Source: Arthrobacter sp. MYb213 (GTDB taxonomy: Bacteria; Actinomycetota; Actinomycetes; Actinomycetales; Micrococcaceae). From it: 64,000 nt of DNA. The notes below the pieces were generated by a model. It was not told where the DNA came from and did not search any database. It was given only the letters and a program-made list of their open reading frames with translations. A program made the translations under genes and the position numbers. Positions 1 to 7,685 of this stretch are shown here, piece by piece. Location of the stretch: the NCBI RefSeq assembly GCF_002979915.1, contig NZ_PCQA01000002.1:310001-374000 (forward strand), written 5' to 3'. The first letter of the stretch is position 1. Each line of letters starts with the position of its first letter.

Positions 1-1913
1 ATGGAATCGCCGGCGTCAACCGCGGCGAACTTCTCCATGCCGGTACCAACCAGTGGTGACTCCGAAGCCAACAGCGGCACAGCCTGGCGCTGCATGTTGG
101 CGCCCATCAGTGCGCGGTTAGCATCGTCGTGCTCGAGGAATGGAATCAGTGCGGTTGCAACGGAAACCATCTGGCGAGGCGAAACGTCCATGTAGGTCAC
201 TTCGGCAGGCTCAACGATAACGGGCTCGCCGCCACCGCCCTTTTCACGAACTAGTACGGTCTCTTCAAGGAAGCGTCCGTCTTCTGCCAGTGGAGCGTTA
301 GCCTGTGCGATGAAGTGCTGAAGCTCGTCATCTGCGGTCAGGTAGTCAACCTCGTTGGAAACAACGTTGTCCTTAACACGGCGGTAAGGAGTTTCGATGA
401 AGCCGAAGGAGTTGATACGTCCGTAGGTAGCCAACGAACCGATCAGACCAATGTTTGGACCTTCGGGAGTTTCAATTGGGCACATACGTCCGTAGTGGGA
501 CGGGTGAACGTCTCGAACTTCCATGCCTGCGCGGTCACGGGACAGACCACCTGGGCCCAGAGCCGACAAGCGACGCTTGTGGGTCAGGCCGGCGAGTGGG
601 TTGTTCTGGTCCATGAACTGCGAGAGCTGCGAAGTACCGAAGAACTCCTTGATTGCAGCTACCACAGGGCGGATGTTGATCAGCGTCTGCGGGGTGATCG
701 CTTCCACGTCCTGAGTGGTCATGCGCTCACGCACAACACGCTCCATACGGGAAAGGCCGGTGCGGATCTGGTTCTCGATCAGCTCGCCCACGGCGCGGAT
801 ACGACGGTTACCGAAGTGGTCGATGTCATCTACGTTGACCGGTACGTCGACGATCTCGCCCTTGCGGGTACCGGAGATGGTCTTCTCGCCTGCGTGCAAC
901 GCGACGAGGTAACGGATCATTGCAATGATGTCGTCCTGAGACAGCACCGATGGGCTCTCGGCGTCAACCGGAACCTCTACACCAAGCTTGCGGTTGATCT
1001 TGTAACGACCAACCTTTGCCAGGTCGTAGCGCTTTGGCTCGAAGTACATGTTGCGCAGCAGACCCTGTGCAGCGTCCACCGTTGGTGGCTCGCCTGGGCG
1101 AAGCTTGCGGTAGATATCGAGCAAAGCTTCGTTCTGATCCTTGACGTTATCCTTCTCCAAGGTGGCACGAATCGAATCGTACTGACCGAATTCGGAGAGG
1201 ATCTTTTCTTCGCTCCAGCCAAAGGCCTTGAGCAACACGGTGACCGACTGCTTACGCTTACGGTCCAAACGCACACCAACCTGGTCGCGCTTGTCGATTT
1301 CGAGTTCGAACCATGCACCACGCGAAGGAATGATGCGCGAGGAGTAGATGGTCTTGTCACTGGTCTTGTCAGGAGTGGACTCGAAGTACGCACCTGGGGA
1401 ACGGACCAGCTGCGACACAACGACACGCTCGGTGCCGTTGATGACGAAGGTGCCCTTGTCAGACATCAGTGGGAAATCGCCCATGAATACGGTCTGCTGC
1501 TTGATTTCGCCGGTTTCATTGTTCATGAATTCGGCCTTGACGTACAGCGGTGCCGAGTAAGTGGCGTCGCGATCCTTGCACTCTGCGATCGAGTACTTAG
1601 GATCAGCGAATTCCGGATCGGAGAAGCTCAAGGACATGGTGTCCTGGAAGTCTTCAATCGGGGAGATTTCCTCGAAGATTTCAGCCAGACCCGAGACAGC
1701 CGGCACGCTGGTGTCACCAGCGGCTTCGGCCTTGGCTAGGCGAGCCTTCCACAGGTCATTACCGATGAGGCGGTCAAAGCTCTCAGTCTGCAATGCCAAC
1801 AGGTTTGGCACTTCAAGGGGTTCGTTAATCTTTGCAAAAGAAAGTCGGCCAGCGTATGCAGCATCGCGAGCCGAACTAGCGGTTTGGTTGTTAGGGTTGC
1901 TCGAGGCGACCAA
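1..1913 (-). CDS. rpoB: DNA-directed RNA polymerase subunit beta (N-terminal part, runs off the window)
   Basis: Reading the minus strand from a TTG at 1913 gives an unbroken beta-subunit sequence that continues past position 1. A good Shine-Dalgarno (GGAAGG, 1921-1926) sits 7 bases before the TTG, and the first residues ([10 protein letters not shown]) resemble actinobacterial RpoB. The beta subunit forms the catalytic cleft of RNA polymerase with beta-prime. The protrusion and lobe domains and the rifampicin-binding cluster are readable. That cluster lies at about 555-650 ([14 protein letters not shown], then [12 protein letters not shown]). The Asp, His and Ser positions most often mutated in rifampicin resistance are all wild type. 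About 637 residues are present; the rest and presumably rpoC lie outside. The strong + strand open frames over this region are shadows. Confidence 0.98.
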   Translation of the reverse strand, partial: MVASSNPNNQTASSARDAAYAGRLSFAKINEPLEVPNLLALQTESFDRLIGNDLWKARLAKAEAAGDTSVPAVSGLAEIFEEISPIEDFQDTMSLSFSDPEFADPKYSIAECKDRDATYSAPLYVKAEFMNNETGEIKQQTVFMGDFPLMSDKGTFVINGTERVVVSQLVRSPGAYFESTPDKTSDKTIYSSRIIPSRGAWFELEIDKRDQVGVRLDRKRKQSVTVLLKAFGWSEEKILSEFGQYDSIRATLEKDNVKDQNEALLDIYRKLRPGEPPTVDAAQGLLRNMYFEPKRYDLAKVGRYKINRKLGVEVPVDAESPSVLSQDDIIAMIRYLVALHAGEKTISGTRKGEIVDVPVNVDDIDHFGNRRIRAVGELIENQIRTGLSRMERVVRERMTTQDVEAITPQTLINIRPVVAAIKEFFGTSQLSQFMDQNNPLAGLTHKRRLSALGPGGLSRDRAGMEVRDVHPSHYGRMCPIETPEGPNIGLIGSLATYGRINSFGFIETPYRRVKDNVVSNEVDYLTADDELQHFIAQANAPLAEDGRFLEETVLVREKGGGGEPVIVEPAEVTYMDVSPRQMVSVATALIPFLEHDDANRALMGANMQRQAVPLLASESPLVGTGMEKFAAVDAGDS

Positions 1914-2053
1914 GATGGATCCTTCCAAAGACCGTCAGGTTTCCGAACGCCAACCGTGCTAAGGTGCCTGTCATAGGACAAGCCCTCGTGTGACAACGCG
2001 AACCCACCGCTATATGAAGGCCACGCGCGCAAACAGGTATGGCGCAAATTTCT

Positions 2054-2082
2054 ACTCTACCGGAGTATTTTAAGCTTGTCGA
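2054..2082 (-). promoter_or_regulatory. Putative sigma70-type promoter of rpoB
   Basis: On the minus strand, TCGACA (2077-2082), a 17-base spacer and TAGAGT (2054-2059) fit a housekeeping promoter. Transcription would start near 2047 and give rpoB a leader of about 135 bases. No other pair of hexamers this close to consensus was seen between here and the start codon. A weaker candidate (TTGTCA, 15 bases, TATGAC) lies nearer the gene. Confidence 0.55.
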
Positions 2083-2816
2083 TATCCGCGAGAGAAATTC
2101 ATGCTATAGTTTCTTGCTACTTTTCGAAGCGTCCGGATTTCAGGCACATTTCTGCCTTACACGGCTGTCACCAGCGATACCCAGATTCTCTTTCAAACGC
2201 AAATTTCGCTCACGTTCACCCATGTGAGAGGACAAAAATAGCTTTCTAAGCGAATACTTGCGGCGCACCTTCACTCCCCCGTAGCGAAATAAGAATTATT
2301 GGAACCTATCGCCGGTGTGCAGTTACTCACAGTGGCAATAATTCATCGTCTTTGCCTCTAAGAACCTTCGCGTCAGCTAATGCGCAGTAATTATCTCGAA
2401 ATCTTTTTTGGTTTCCGGCTCCTGCTCATCCCAACTTCGCGACGAGCCATCAATAGCTCTTCCGTACCCTGCGAGATTCTTATTGAGTCAACGCCCCAAC
2501 AAGGTTTAGCGCTCGCATACTCGCGCACTATTTGGAGTCTTTTTCATTCGCTACGCTCCTGCGCGCGGCTCTTGGGCCTCGCATATTGTGGACGCACAGC
2601 AAGACCATAAGGCATAAAGGTCGGCTTATGAATGCCTGACCATGTGTCTTAGATCTCCAAAAGATCAAGATTATGAGCTAGCCTCGGGGGAAGGCTAAAC
2701 CCAAGTGGCAGGAGCATCAGTAGAAAATGGAGTCTTATTTTCCACTGGACCCTACCCGGACAGTAAGCCTTGAGCTGGCACAGAAAATAGCAGTCAAAAG
2801 CTAGGAGTGAAGAAGC
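2083..2816. other. Gene-free stretch upstream of rpoB and the YbaK-like gene
   Basis: No convincing gene is visible in these roughly 730 bases. Short open frames at 2039-2227 and 2380-2610 lack ribosome-binding sites and recognisable composition. The left part probably holds upstream promoter sequence for rpoB. The right part (2652-2748) holds a row of hairpins described separately. The sequence looks more AT-rich than the neighbouring genes and may include decayed coding sequence, which I cannot identify. Confidence 0.5.
2652..2748. ncRNA. Three consecutive hairpins, one with a five-G (or five-C) loop; possible small RNA or leader
   Basis: Three inverted repeats follow one another: GATCT-ccaaa-AGATC (about 2652-2666), TAGCCT-cggggga-AGGCTA (2679-2697), and a longer stem near 2718-2748 with GAAAAT and ATTTTC arms around ggagtctt. 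On the + strand they would lie in the leader of the YbaK-like gene, about 70 bases before its start. On the minus strand the middle loop reads tcccccg, like the C-rich loops at 5831-5950. No T-run follows either end, so strand and function are undecided. Confidence 0.3.
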
Positions 2817-3314
2817 ATGAATCAGTCAAAGGTTAACGAAGCACTCACCCGAGTCAGCCTCGACGCTTCACGTAGGGATATACCTATTGAAATAGTTCCG
2901 CGTGAGCCGGCCACTTCGCTAGAGCATGCAGCAGAACTGCTCGGTGTGATTCCAGCCCATTTGCTGAAGACACTGGTCATTAAACGTTCCGATGACACTT
3001 ACCTATTTGCTTTGGTACCAGGTGGACGGAAACTGAGCTGGTCGAAACTACGCGAAGCAGTAGGCGTTAACAAGCTTTCACTGCCAGATGCGGATATTGC
3101 CTACGACGTCACACGCTACGTACGCGGAACGATTACTCCGTTCGGCTCGCATTCGGTTCTTCCGGTATTTATCGATGCCAGCGTATTCACCGAGCCTATC
3201 CCCGAGGCTGTCGCCCTTGGATGCGGTGAACCCGAGCATGGGCTTCTTGTTGATCCTCAGGACCTGGCTAACGGATTTGATGCCACGATTGCCGATATTT
3301 CGATTTCCGAGTAG
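2817..3314 (+). CDS. YbaK/EbsC-type aminoacyl-tRNA deacylase
   Basis: A 165-residue protein of the YbaK/ProX editing family. These free-standing enzymes hydrolyse mischarged aminoacyl-tRNAs, typically Cys-tRNA(Pro) or Ala-tRNA(Pro), in the cytoplasm. The family lysine lies in LLKTLVIK (Lys51), and a G-x-x-x-P substrate-loop motif is visible as GTITP (residues 104-108). Length matches the family (150-170). AGGAG about 9 bases before the ATG supports the start. The 3' end overlaps the opposing acyltransferase gene by 47 bases, so the two converge without a terminator between them. Exact tRNA specificity cannot be read from the sequence. Confidence 0.85.
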   Translation: MNQSKVNEALTRVSLDASRRDIPIEIVPREPATSLEHAAELLGVIPAHLLKTLVIKRSDDTYLFALVPGGRKLSWSKLREAVGVNKLSLPDADIAYDVTRYVRGTITPFGSHSVLPVFIDASVFTEPIPEAVALGCGEPEHGLLVDPQDLANGFDATIADISISE

Positions 3315-4443
3315 CCGAGCCAAGATTTGAAACCGGAATTTTTTTAGCCCAAGCGCTCAAAGCAGTCAGGGACTTGATGGATTCATTGCGTAGCCACAGA
3401 CCCACTGGTTTCTCAACAAAGCGAGCCACCAGGTAGGCCACGAGAAGCATGATGGCGAAGGTCAAGGCAAGCAACACGTATTTGTTCATGTTGTCGCTCA
3501 GGCTATGAATGATCCACCATCCCCAGATTTGGTGGAAGAGGTACAACGGGTAGGTCAGCGAGCCTGCCACGACAAGCCAGCGCGCCTGAACATTTTTCAG
3601 TGGCGTCAACGTACATACTGCCAACAAGGCGACGCAGAGCACTGCCAGCAGCGAGAAGTGCCAGGCGGGGACGGTCAATCCCGAGAGGTAGTCGTTGTCG
3701 AAGCTACCCTTCAAGCCGGTGAAGTAAGCGGAGACCACGGTGTTGAATGCGACCATCGCCCAACGACCAACGGTGTGCCCGTTCTGATAAATCAAAAACA
3801 GAACCATGCCGGCGGCGAACTGTGCCGCGTATTGACCGGCAATCCACTCTTGAGCTTTGTCCATGCCGGTAACGTGCAGGGCGATTCCGAGTGTCGGCCA
3901 GATAAAGGACAGCCACATAATGTTTTTGATTTTGACGAGTCCGATAACCAACAGCAGTGCAAGCAACACATAAAAGCGGAACTCCACCCACAGGGTCCAG
4001 TACACGCCGTCAAGATCGCGCACTCCCATGCCCTGTTGGACCATGGTGAGGTTTGGGACGATATCCTCGCGACTTCGTCCGTCTTTCGCATCGGGCCAAA
4101 TTTTGAAGGTGAGCACTGCCGCTGCAATCACCGCAAGCCAGTAAGCCGGATATAACCGGCCCAAACGCGAGCCAATGAAGTGGATCAGATTCTTACCCTG
4201 GACGGACATCAAGATCACGAAGCCAGAGATCAAGAAGAACAGTTGCACACCAATCAAGCCGTACCGGCTGAACTGCGAGAGTACCGGCCAAGCTTCAGGA
4301 GCTTTAAGTCCCCAGTGGCTGTGCCCCCACGCGGTGTAGTGGTAAAGAACCACAATCAAGGCAGCGCTGATTCGCAGGCCGTCTAGTAAACCTAGCCGTG
4401 CACCAGTCTTCTTCGTTTCCTTAGTTTGAGTTGTTGACACCAT
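3268..4443 (-). CDS. Acyltransferase family 3 (OafA-like) integral membrane protein
   Basis: A 391-residue multi-spanning membrane protein. The N-terminal motif DGLRISAALIVVLYHY carries the conserved Arg24 and His35 of acyltransferase family 3. About ten hydrophobic segments follow. Members move acyl groups onto extracytoplasmic polysaccharides, peptidoglycan or lipids, and the acceptor here is unknown. The C-terminus is basic and cytoplasmic-looking (ATRKSKYRQSWHQIR). The final 47 bases overlap the 3' end of the YbaK-like gene on the other strand, which suggests the C-terminal tail grew by loss of an earlier stop. The family call is firm; function beyond that is not. Confidence 0.88.
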   Translation of the reverse strand: MVSTTQTKETKKTGARLGLLDGLRISAALIVVLYHYTAWGHSHWGLKAPEAWPVLSQFSRYGLIGVQLFFLISGFVILMSVQGKNLIHFIGSRLGRLYPAYWLAVIAAAVLTFKIWPDAKDGRSREDIVPNLTMVQQGMGVRDLDGVYWTLWVEFRFYVLLALLLVIGLVKIKNIMWLSFIWPTLGIALHVTGMDKAQEWIAGQYAAQFAAGMVLFLIYQNGHTVGRWAMVAFNTVVSAYFTGLKGSFDNDYLSGLTVPAWHFSLLAVLCVALLAVCTLTPLKNVQARWLVVAGSLTYPLYLFHQIWGWWIIHSLSDNMNKYVLLALTFAIMLLVAYLVARFVEKPVGLWLRNESIKSLTALSAWAKKIPVSNLGSATRKSKYRQSWHQIR

Positions 4444-4524
4444 TTCACTGTAAACAATGAACTTGAATAAACCCTGTTAATAGAAACGTTATAAAGCATT
4501 TGACACATTATTTGACTTTAACGA

Positions 4525-4563
4525 CCAAAGGGCCCATGGACACGAAGTCCATGAACCCTTTGG
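4525..4563 (-). terminator. Intrinsic terminator of rplJ-rplL
   Basis: CCAAAGGG (4525-4532) and CCCTTTGG (4556-4563) flank an inner ATGGAC/GTCCAT stem with loop acgaa. The hairpin lies just downstream of rplL on the minus strand. The T-tract after it is weak. Confidence 0.7.
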
Positions 4564-4589
4564 CAATAAGTTGCGAGTGACCGCGATAC

Positions 4590-4964
4590 TTACTTTACGG
4601 TTACAGTTGCGCCGGCAGCTTCGAGAGCTTCCTTTGCCTTTTCTGCAGCTTCCTTGGTTGCGCCCTCAAGGACGGCCTTTGGAGCCGAATCAACGACCTC
4701 CTTGGCTTCCTTTAGGCCGAGGGAAGTCAATGCACGAACTTCCTTGATAACTGCGATCTTCTTGTCGCCAGCCGACTCAAGAATGACATCGAATTCGGTC
4801 TGCTCTTCTTCAGCTGCGGCTGCGCCGCCTGCTGGGCCTGCAACGGCAACTGCAGCTGCAGTTACGTCGAAGGTCTCTTCGAATTCCTTCACGAACTCCG
4901 AGAGCTCGATGATGGTCATTTCCTTGAATGCTGAAAGCAGCTCTTCAGTGCTGAGCTTCGCCAT
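4590..4964 (-). CDS. rplL: 50S ribosomal protein L7/L12
   Basis: 124 residues, typical for L7/L12. The N-terminal dimerisation and L10-binding helices (about 1-33) start [10 protein letters not shown]. An Ala/Gly-rich hinge (about 36-55) and the C-terminal factor-binding domain with [12 protein letters not shown] follow. Four to six copies on L10 form the ribosomal stalk that recruits and activates translational GTPases. It follows rplJ by about 70 bases in the same transcript, and a hairpin terminator lies after it. Confidence 0.97.
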   Translation of the reverse strand: MAKLSTEELLSAFKEMTIIELSEFVKEFEETFDVTAAAVAVAGPAGGAAAAEEEQTEFDVILESAGDKKIAVIKEVRALTSLGLKEAKEVVDSAPKAVLEGATKEAAEKAKEALEAAGATVTVK

Positions 4965-5035
4965 GGTCGGCGTCCTTTCGGTTTTGGCCCTGAGGCCTAT
5001 GAATTGGGGTTACGATGCGAAAGAGTCGCAAAAGC

Positions 5036-5560
5036 TTAGGCTTCTGCCGGAGCTTCCTCGGCAGCTGCGCCACCGTTCTCTTCTTCTAGCTTCAGACGCA
5101 ATGCGTCCACGATGCGCACAGCAGCGGAGGCCGGAGCCTGCAGTACTGCAGCAACGCGAGCGAGCTGAGTTTCGCGGGATTCCAGGGCTGCCAGAGCGGC
5201 GATGCCGGCCTGGTCAAGGGCCTTGCCCTCGAAGAAGCCAGTCTTGACGACAAGCTTCTCATTAGCCTTTGCGAACTCCGTGAGGCTCTTTGCGGCAGCA
5301 ACTGCGTCACCCTTAATGAAGGCGATTGCAGTCGGACCGGAAAGCTGACCATCGAATGCATCGATGCCAACTTCCTTCGCTGCGATAGCGGTCAAGGTGT
5401 TCTTCACAACTGCATACTTGGTATCCTGACCAAGTGAGCGGCGAAGTTCCTTGAGCTGTGCAACGGTAAGCCCACGGTATTCGGTCAAGACAGCCGCAGT
5501 TGATTCCTTGAAGTCTGCAGCGATTGCTTCAATCGCTACAGTCTTGGTAGGCGTTGCCAT
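5036..5560 (-). CDS. rplJ: 50S ribosomal protein L10
   Basis: 174 residues beginning MATPTKTVAIEAI. The N-terminal domain carries the conserved LTEYRGLTVAQLKELR segment that binds 23S rRNA helix 42. The C-terminal helix, where L7/L12 dimers dock, ends in an acidic Ala/Glu tail typical of actinobacteria. GGAAGGAG lies 4-5 bases before the ATG. Upstream sequence resembles an L10 leader with an attenuator, so expression is probably autoregulated by L10 or the L10-L12 complex. Confidence 0.97.
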   Translation of the reverse strand: MATPTKTVAIEAIAADFKESTAAVLTEYRGLTVAQLKELRRSLGQDTKYAVVKNTLTAIAAKEVGIDAFDGQLSGPTAIAFIKGDAVAAAKSLTEFAKANEKLVVKTGFFEGKALDQAGIAALAALESRETQLARVAAVLQAPASAAVRIVDALRLKLEEENGGAAAEEAPAEA

Positions 5561-5747
5561 AACACTCCTTCCGGGGATTTGTTCGGTACCGTTTCATAAC
5601 CGGCGAGGCCAATAAAAAAGGCCCCGCGCAGGAGCACAGGGCATTTCAACTAATTCAAGTTAAAACAAATCTATGAAACCTGCGTTGGCCGCTCTTGCGA
5701 GCTCTTCGGGGCTTATGCATGCATAAGTCCGGCCGACGGTCTTCGGT
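5561..5747 (-). promoter_or_regulatory. rplJ mRNA leader, L10-leader-like
   Basis: The transcript from the promoter at 5754-5783 would have about 187 untranslated bases. It contains the stretch CCGAAGACCGTCGG, which resembles the L10-binding kink-turn element known from L10 leaders. It also has a GCTC-GCAA-GAGC tetraloop hairpin, a perfect 16-base palindrome CTTATGCATGCATAAG, and near its end a terminator-like hairpin. The L10_leader family is known to control rplJL by attenuation in other bacteria. Assignment here is by resemblance and position, not by a covariance-model hit. Confidence 0.6.
5611..5642 (-). terminator. Attenuator hairpin in the rplJ leader
   Basis: On the minus strand, GCCCTGTG (5635-5642) pairs with CGCGGGGC (5621-5628) around a six-base loop. 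CTTTTTTATT follows directly. This is a full intrinsic terminator about 50 bases upstream of the rplJ start, so it must be conditional if rplJ is transcribed from the promoter at 5754-5783. Confidence 0.7.
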
Positions 5748-5753
5748 ATCTCT

Positions 5754-5783
5754 AGTCTAAACGGGGATTGTGGCATCTTCCAA
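5754..5783 (-). promoter_or_regulatory. Putative sigma70-type promoter of rplJ-rplL
   Basis: Minus-strand TTGGAA (5778-5783), an 18-base spacer and TAGACT (5754-5759). Position and quality fit the promoter of the ribosomal stalk operon, with a start near 5747. Confidence 0.6.
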
Positions 5784-5830
5784 ATCGGTAGGCGCGCTGG
5801 CCCCATGATTCGACTCACTTAATGGTCGTT

Positions 5831-6006
5831 AAAAGACAAGGCCTGAAGCCAGCACTTGGGGGACGCTGACATCAGGCTACTTGTCGATATAAGAGTTTTG
5901 GGGAAACTCTTATATCCAGGTCCTACATGGTCTTGGGGGGCCCATGTAGAAGCTGCCGATCAAGTCGGTGCTTTAAGCTTATCACCACTTATTAAAGTAA
6001 AGGAAC
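5831..6006 (-). ncRNA. Candidate small RNA with three C-rich hairpin loops (6C-like architecture)
   Basis: Read on the minus strand, this stretch holds consecutive hairpins. They are an AT stem (5971-5997), a small stem (5951-5972), and an 8-bp perfect stem CTACATGG/CCATGTAG whose loop carries six C (5923-5949). Next come a 13-bp perfect stem with loop cccca (5886-5916) and a final long stem (5835-5885) with loop gtcccccaagt. The last stem ends CTTGTC and is followed by TTTT (5831-5834), as an intrinsic terminator would be. C-rich loops in consecutive hairpins are the hallmark of actinobacterial 6C RNA and related sRNAs that pair with G-rich ribosome-binding sites. Membership in that family is inference. 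A + strand open frame at 5856-6089 is judged spurious. Confidence 0.55.
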
Positions 6007-6012
6007 ACATCT

Positions 6013-6041
6013 CAGATAGATCACGGGCAAAACTCAGGCAA
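6013..6041 (-). promoter_or_regulatory. Putative promoter of the C-rich-loop small RNA
   Basis: Minus-strand TTGCCT (6036-6041), a 17-base spacer and TATCTG (6013-6018). A start near 6006 would place all the hairpins listed for the RNA inside a transcript of about 175 bases. Confidence 0.4.
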
Positions 6042-6053
6042 TTCGCATCTATA

Positions 6054-6108
6054 CCTGATTGGACAAAGCCTCTATTGCTTTACCTCTAATCAGGGCCTAG
6101 TCCCCCAG
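6054..6108. repeat. Stem-loop and loop-complementary segment upstream of the small RNA
   Basis: CCTGATT (6054-6060) pairs with AATCAGG (6088-6094), and inside it AAAGC pairs with GCTTT. Right after it, GTCCCCCAG (6100-6108) is complementary to the G-rich + strand loop at 5856-5864. If the region were transcribed rightward this could form a pseudoknot. The purpose is unknown. Confidence 0.4.
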
Positions 6109-6224
6109 CTGCCAAGAACCTGCGGTGCGACAAAACACAGCACCATGGGACGGTACTCACCTCAGCTTTTCAGCACCAAAGTTTCGCCAAGCTACCAAGA
6201 TTTCCCGCAGCTACGTGGAATAGC

Positions 6225-6272
6225 AAAAAACCGCGGGGTAGATCAGATTTCTCTGATCTACCCCGCGGTTTT
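6225..6272 (-). terminator. Terminator of secE-nusG-rplK-rplA, bidirectional
   Basis: A perfect 17-bp stem (6231-6247 with 6252-6268, loop tttc) is followed by TTTTTT on the minus strand and TTTT on the + strand. It lies 20 bases beyond the rplA stop. Confidence 0.9.
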
Positions 6273-6287
6273 AGTACTCGTTAAGGC

Positions 6288-6989
6288 TTAGGCCTCTACG
6301 CGAGTTACGTTCGAGTCAACAGGGATGCCTGGACCGAAGGTAGTCGAGATGGTTGCCTTCGAGATGTAGCGGCCCTTGGAAGAAGAAGGCTTCAAACGAA
6401 GTACTTCTTCCAGTGCTGCTGCATAGTTCTCGTTCAGCTGCTTGGCTTCGAAGGAAGCCTTGCCGATGATGAAGTGAAGGTTGGCGTGCTTGTCGACGCG
6501 GAAGTCGATCTTGCCACCCTTGATGTCGGTAACAGCCTTGGCCACATCCATGGTCACGGTGCCAGTCTTAGGGTTTGGCATCAGGTTACGAGGACCCAAG
6601 ATCTTACCCAAGCGGCCAACCTTACCCATGAGGTCTGGGGTTGCTACGGCCGAGTCGAAGTCGGTCCAGCCGCCCTGGATCTTTTCGATCAGGTCGTCCG
6701 AGCCTACGAAGTCAGCGCCGGCTGCGCGGGCTGCTTCTGCCTTGTCGCCGTTGGCGAAGACAACCACGCGGGCGGTCTTACCGGTGCCGTGTGGAAGGTT
6801 CACGGTACCGCGAACCATCTGGTCTGCCTTGCGTGGGTCAACACTCAAGCGGAAAGCAACCTCAACGGTCGAGTTGGTCTTTTCGCCTGCGATGTCCTTT
6901 GCCAAGGCAATTGCCTCGGTTGGCTCGTAGAACTTGTCAGCCACGATCTTAGCCGCGGCGGCTACGTATGCTTTGCTGCGCTTTGCCAT
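6288..6989 (-). CDS. rplA: 50S ribosomal protein L1
   Basis: 233 residues starting [15 protein letters not shown], the usual actinobacterial L1 length. The signature region [19 protein letters not shown] is intact. L1 forms the mobile stalk at the ribosomal E site and in many bacteria represses its own operon by binding an rRNA-like site in the mRNA. It is the last gene of the secE-nusG-rplK-rplA cluster, about 136 bases after rplK, and a strong terminator follows. Confidence 0.97.
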   Translation of the reverse strand: MAKRSKAYVAAAAKIVADKFYEPTEAIALAKDIAGEKTNSTVEVAFRLSVDPRKADQMVRGTVNLPHGTGKTARVVVFANGDKAEAARAAGADFVGSDDLIEKIQGGWTDFDSAVATPDLMGKVGRLGKILGPRNLMPNPKTGTVTMDVAKAVTDIKGGKIDFRVDKHANLHFIIGKASFEAKQLNENYAAALEEVLRLKPSSSKGRYISKATISTTFGPGIPVDSNVTRVEA

Positions 6990-7125
6990 CTGCGTTATCT
7001 CCTTATGCAGTCGTGGTCATATGGACCGCGCCCGGTCCTGCCACGGGCAAGCTGGGGGTTCCCTGCTTGCCTTGATAATAAATTCTTTGGTGTAGTCACC
7101 GAGGTGAACTACGAAAAGCTAAAAA

Positions 7126-7557
7126 TTAGCCTTCGACGGTGATGCCCATGGAACGGGCGGTACCGGCGATGATCAACGAGGCGGCAGCCATGTCGTTTGC
7201 GTTGAGGTCAGCCATCTTGGTGGTAGCGATCTCTTCAACCTGTGCCTGGGTCAGCTTTGCAACCTTGTCGGTGTGCGGGGTAGCTGAACCCTTAGCAACG
7301 CCAGCAGCCTTCTTGATCAGCTCTGCAGCTGGAGGAGTCTTGGTGATGAAGGTGAATGAACGGTCTTCGTACACGGTGATTTCAACTGGTACAACGTTAC
7401 CGCGCTGCGACTCAGTCGCTGCGTTGTAAGCCTTGCAGAATTCCATGATGTTGACACCGTGCTGGCCAAGTGCAGGACCAATTGGTGGAGCCGGGTTAGC
7501 AGCGCCTGCCTTGATCTGCAGCTTGATGAGTCCAGTGACCTTTTTCTTTGGGGCCAT
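7126..7557 (-). CDS. rplK: 50S ribosomal protein L11
   Basis: 143 residues beginning [18 protein letters not shown]. The proline-rich [16 protein letters not shown] segment of the N-terminal domain (thiopeptide-binding region) and the C-terminal rRNA-binding domain ending in [10 protein letters not shown] are both complete. L11 binds 23S rRNA in the GTPase-associated centre and is needed for RelA activation in bacteria with a long RelA. It lies between nusG and rplA. The structured leader upstream is described separately. Confidence 0.97.
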
Positions 7558-7587
7558 GTCGGGTCCTTATGCTCTTGCAGTTCCCAT

Positions 7588-7654
7588 AACACAGGAGCGT
7601 GTTACGGGTTGTGGCTGTCGTGGCGCGACAGCCGAACGCACCCTCACCCCGTAA
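7588..7654 (-). promoter_or_regulatory. Structured nusG-rplK intergenic RNA, possible L1/L11 leader
   Basis: GGCTGTCG (7613-7620) and CGACAGCC (7626-7633) form a perfect 8-bp hairpin inside an outer TTACGGG/CCCGTAA pair (7602-7608 with 7648-7654). An AACAC/GTGTT hairpin (7588-7603) shares bases with the outer stem, so the two are alternatives. Such competition upstream of rplK is where L1-dependent autoregulation would act. No L1-site consensus was verified. Confidence 0.4.
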
Positions 7655-7685
7655 AGCAAACGGAATGGGGCACGAAGACTTAATA

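Noticed and set aside
555-650. Rifampicin-resistance substitution in rpoB
   Set aside because: All the main resistance positions are wild type.
315-1739. 474-codon open frame on the + strand
   Set aside because: It lies opposite rpoB, whose minus-strand translation is unmistakable; the + frame has no family-like segments.
2380-2610. 76-codon + strand frame in the gap before the YbaK-like gene
   Set aside because: No ribosome-binding site, odd composition and no recognisable motif.
5856-6089. 77-codon + strand frame between rplJ and rplA
   Set aside because: No ribosome-binding site, and it covers the hairpins of the proposed small RNA, whose palindromes explain the open frame.
5831-6272. 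tmRNA, RNase P RNA or signal-recognition RNA in the rplA-rplJ spacer
   Set aside because: None of the conserved end sequences or core motifs of these RNAs is present.
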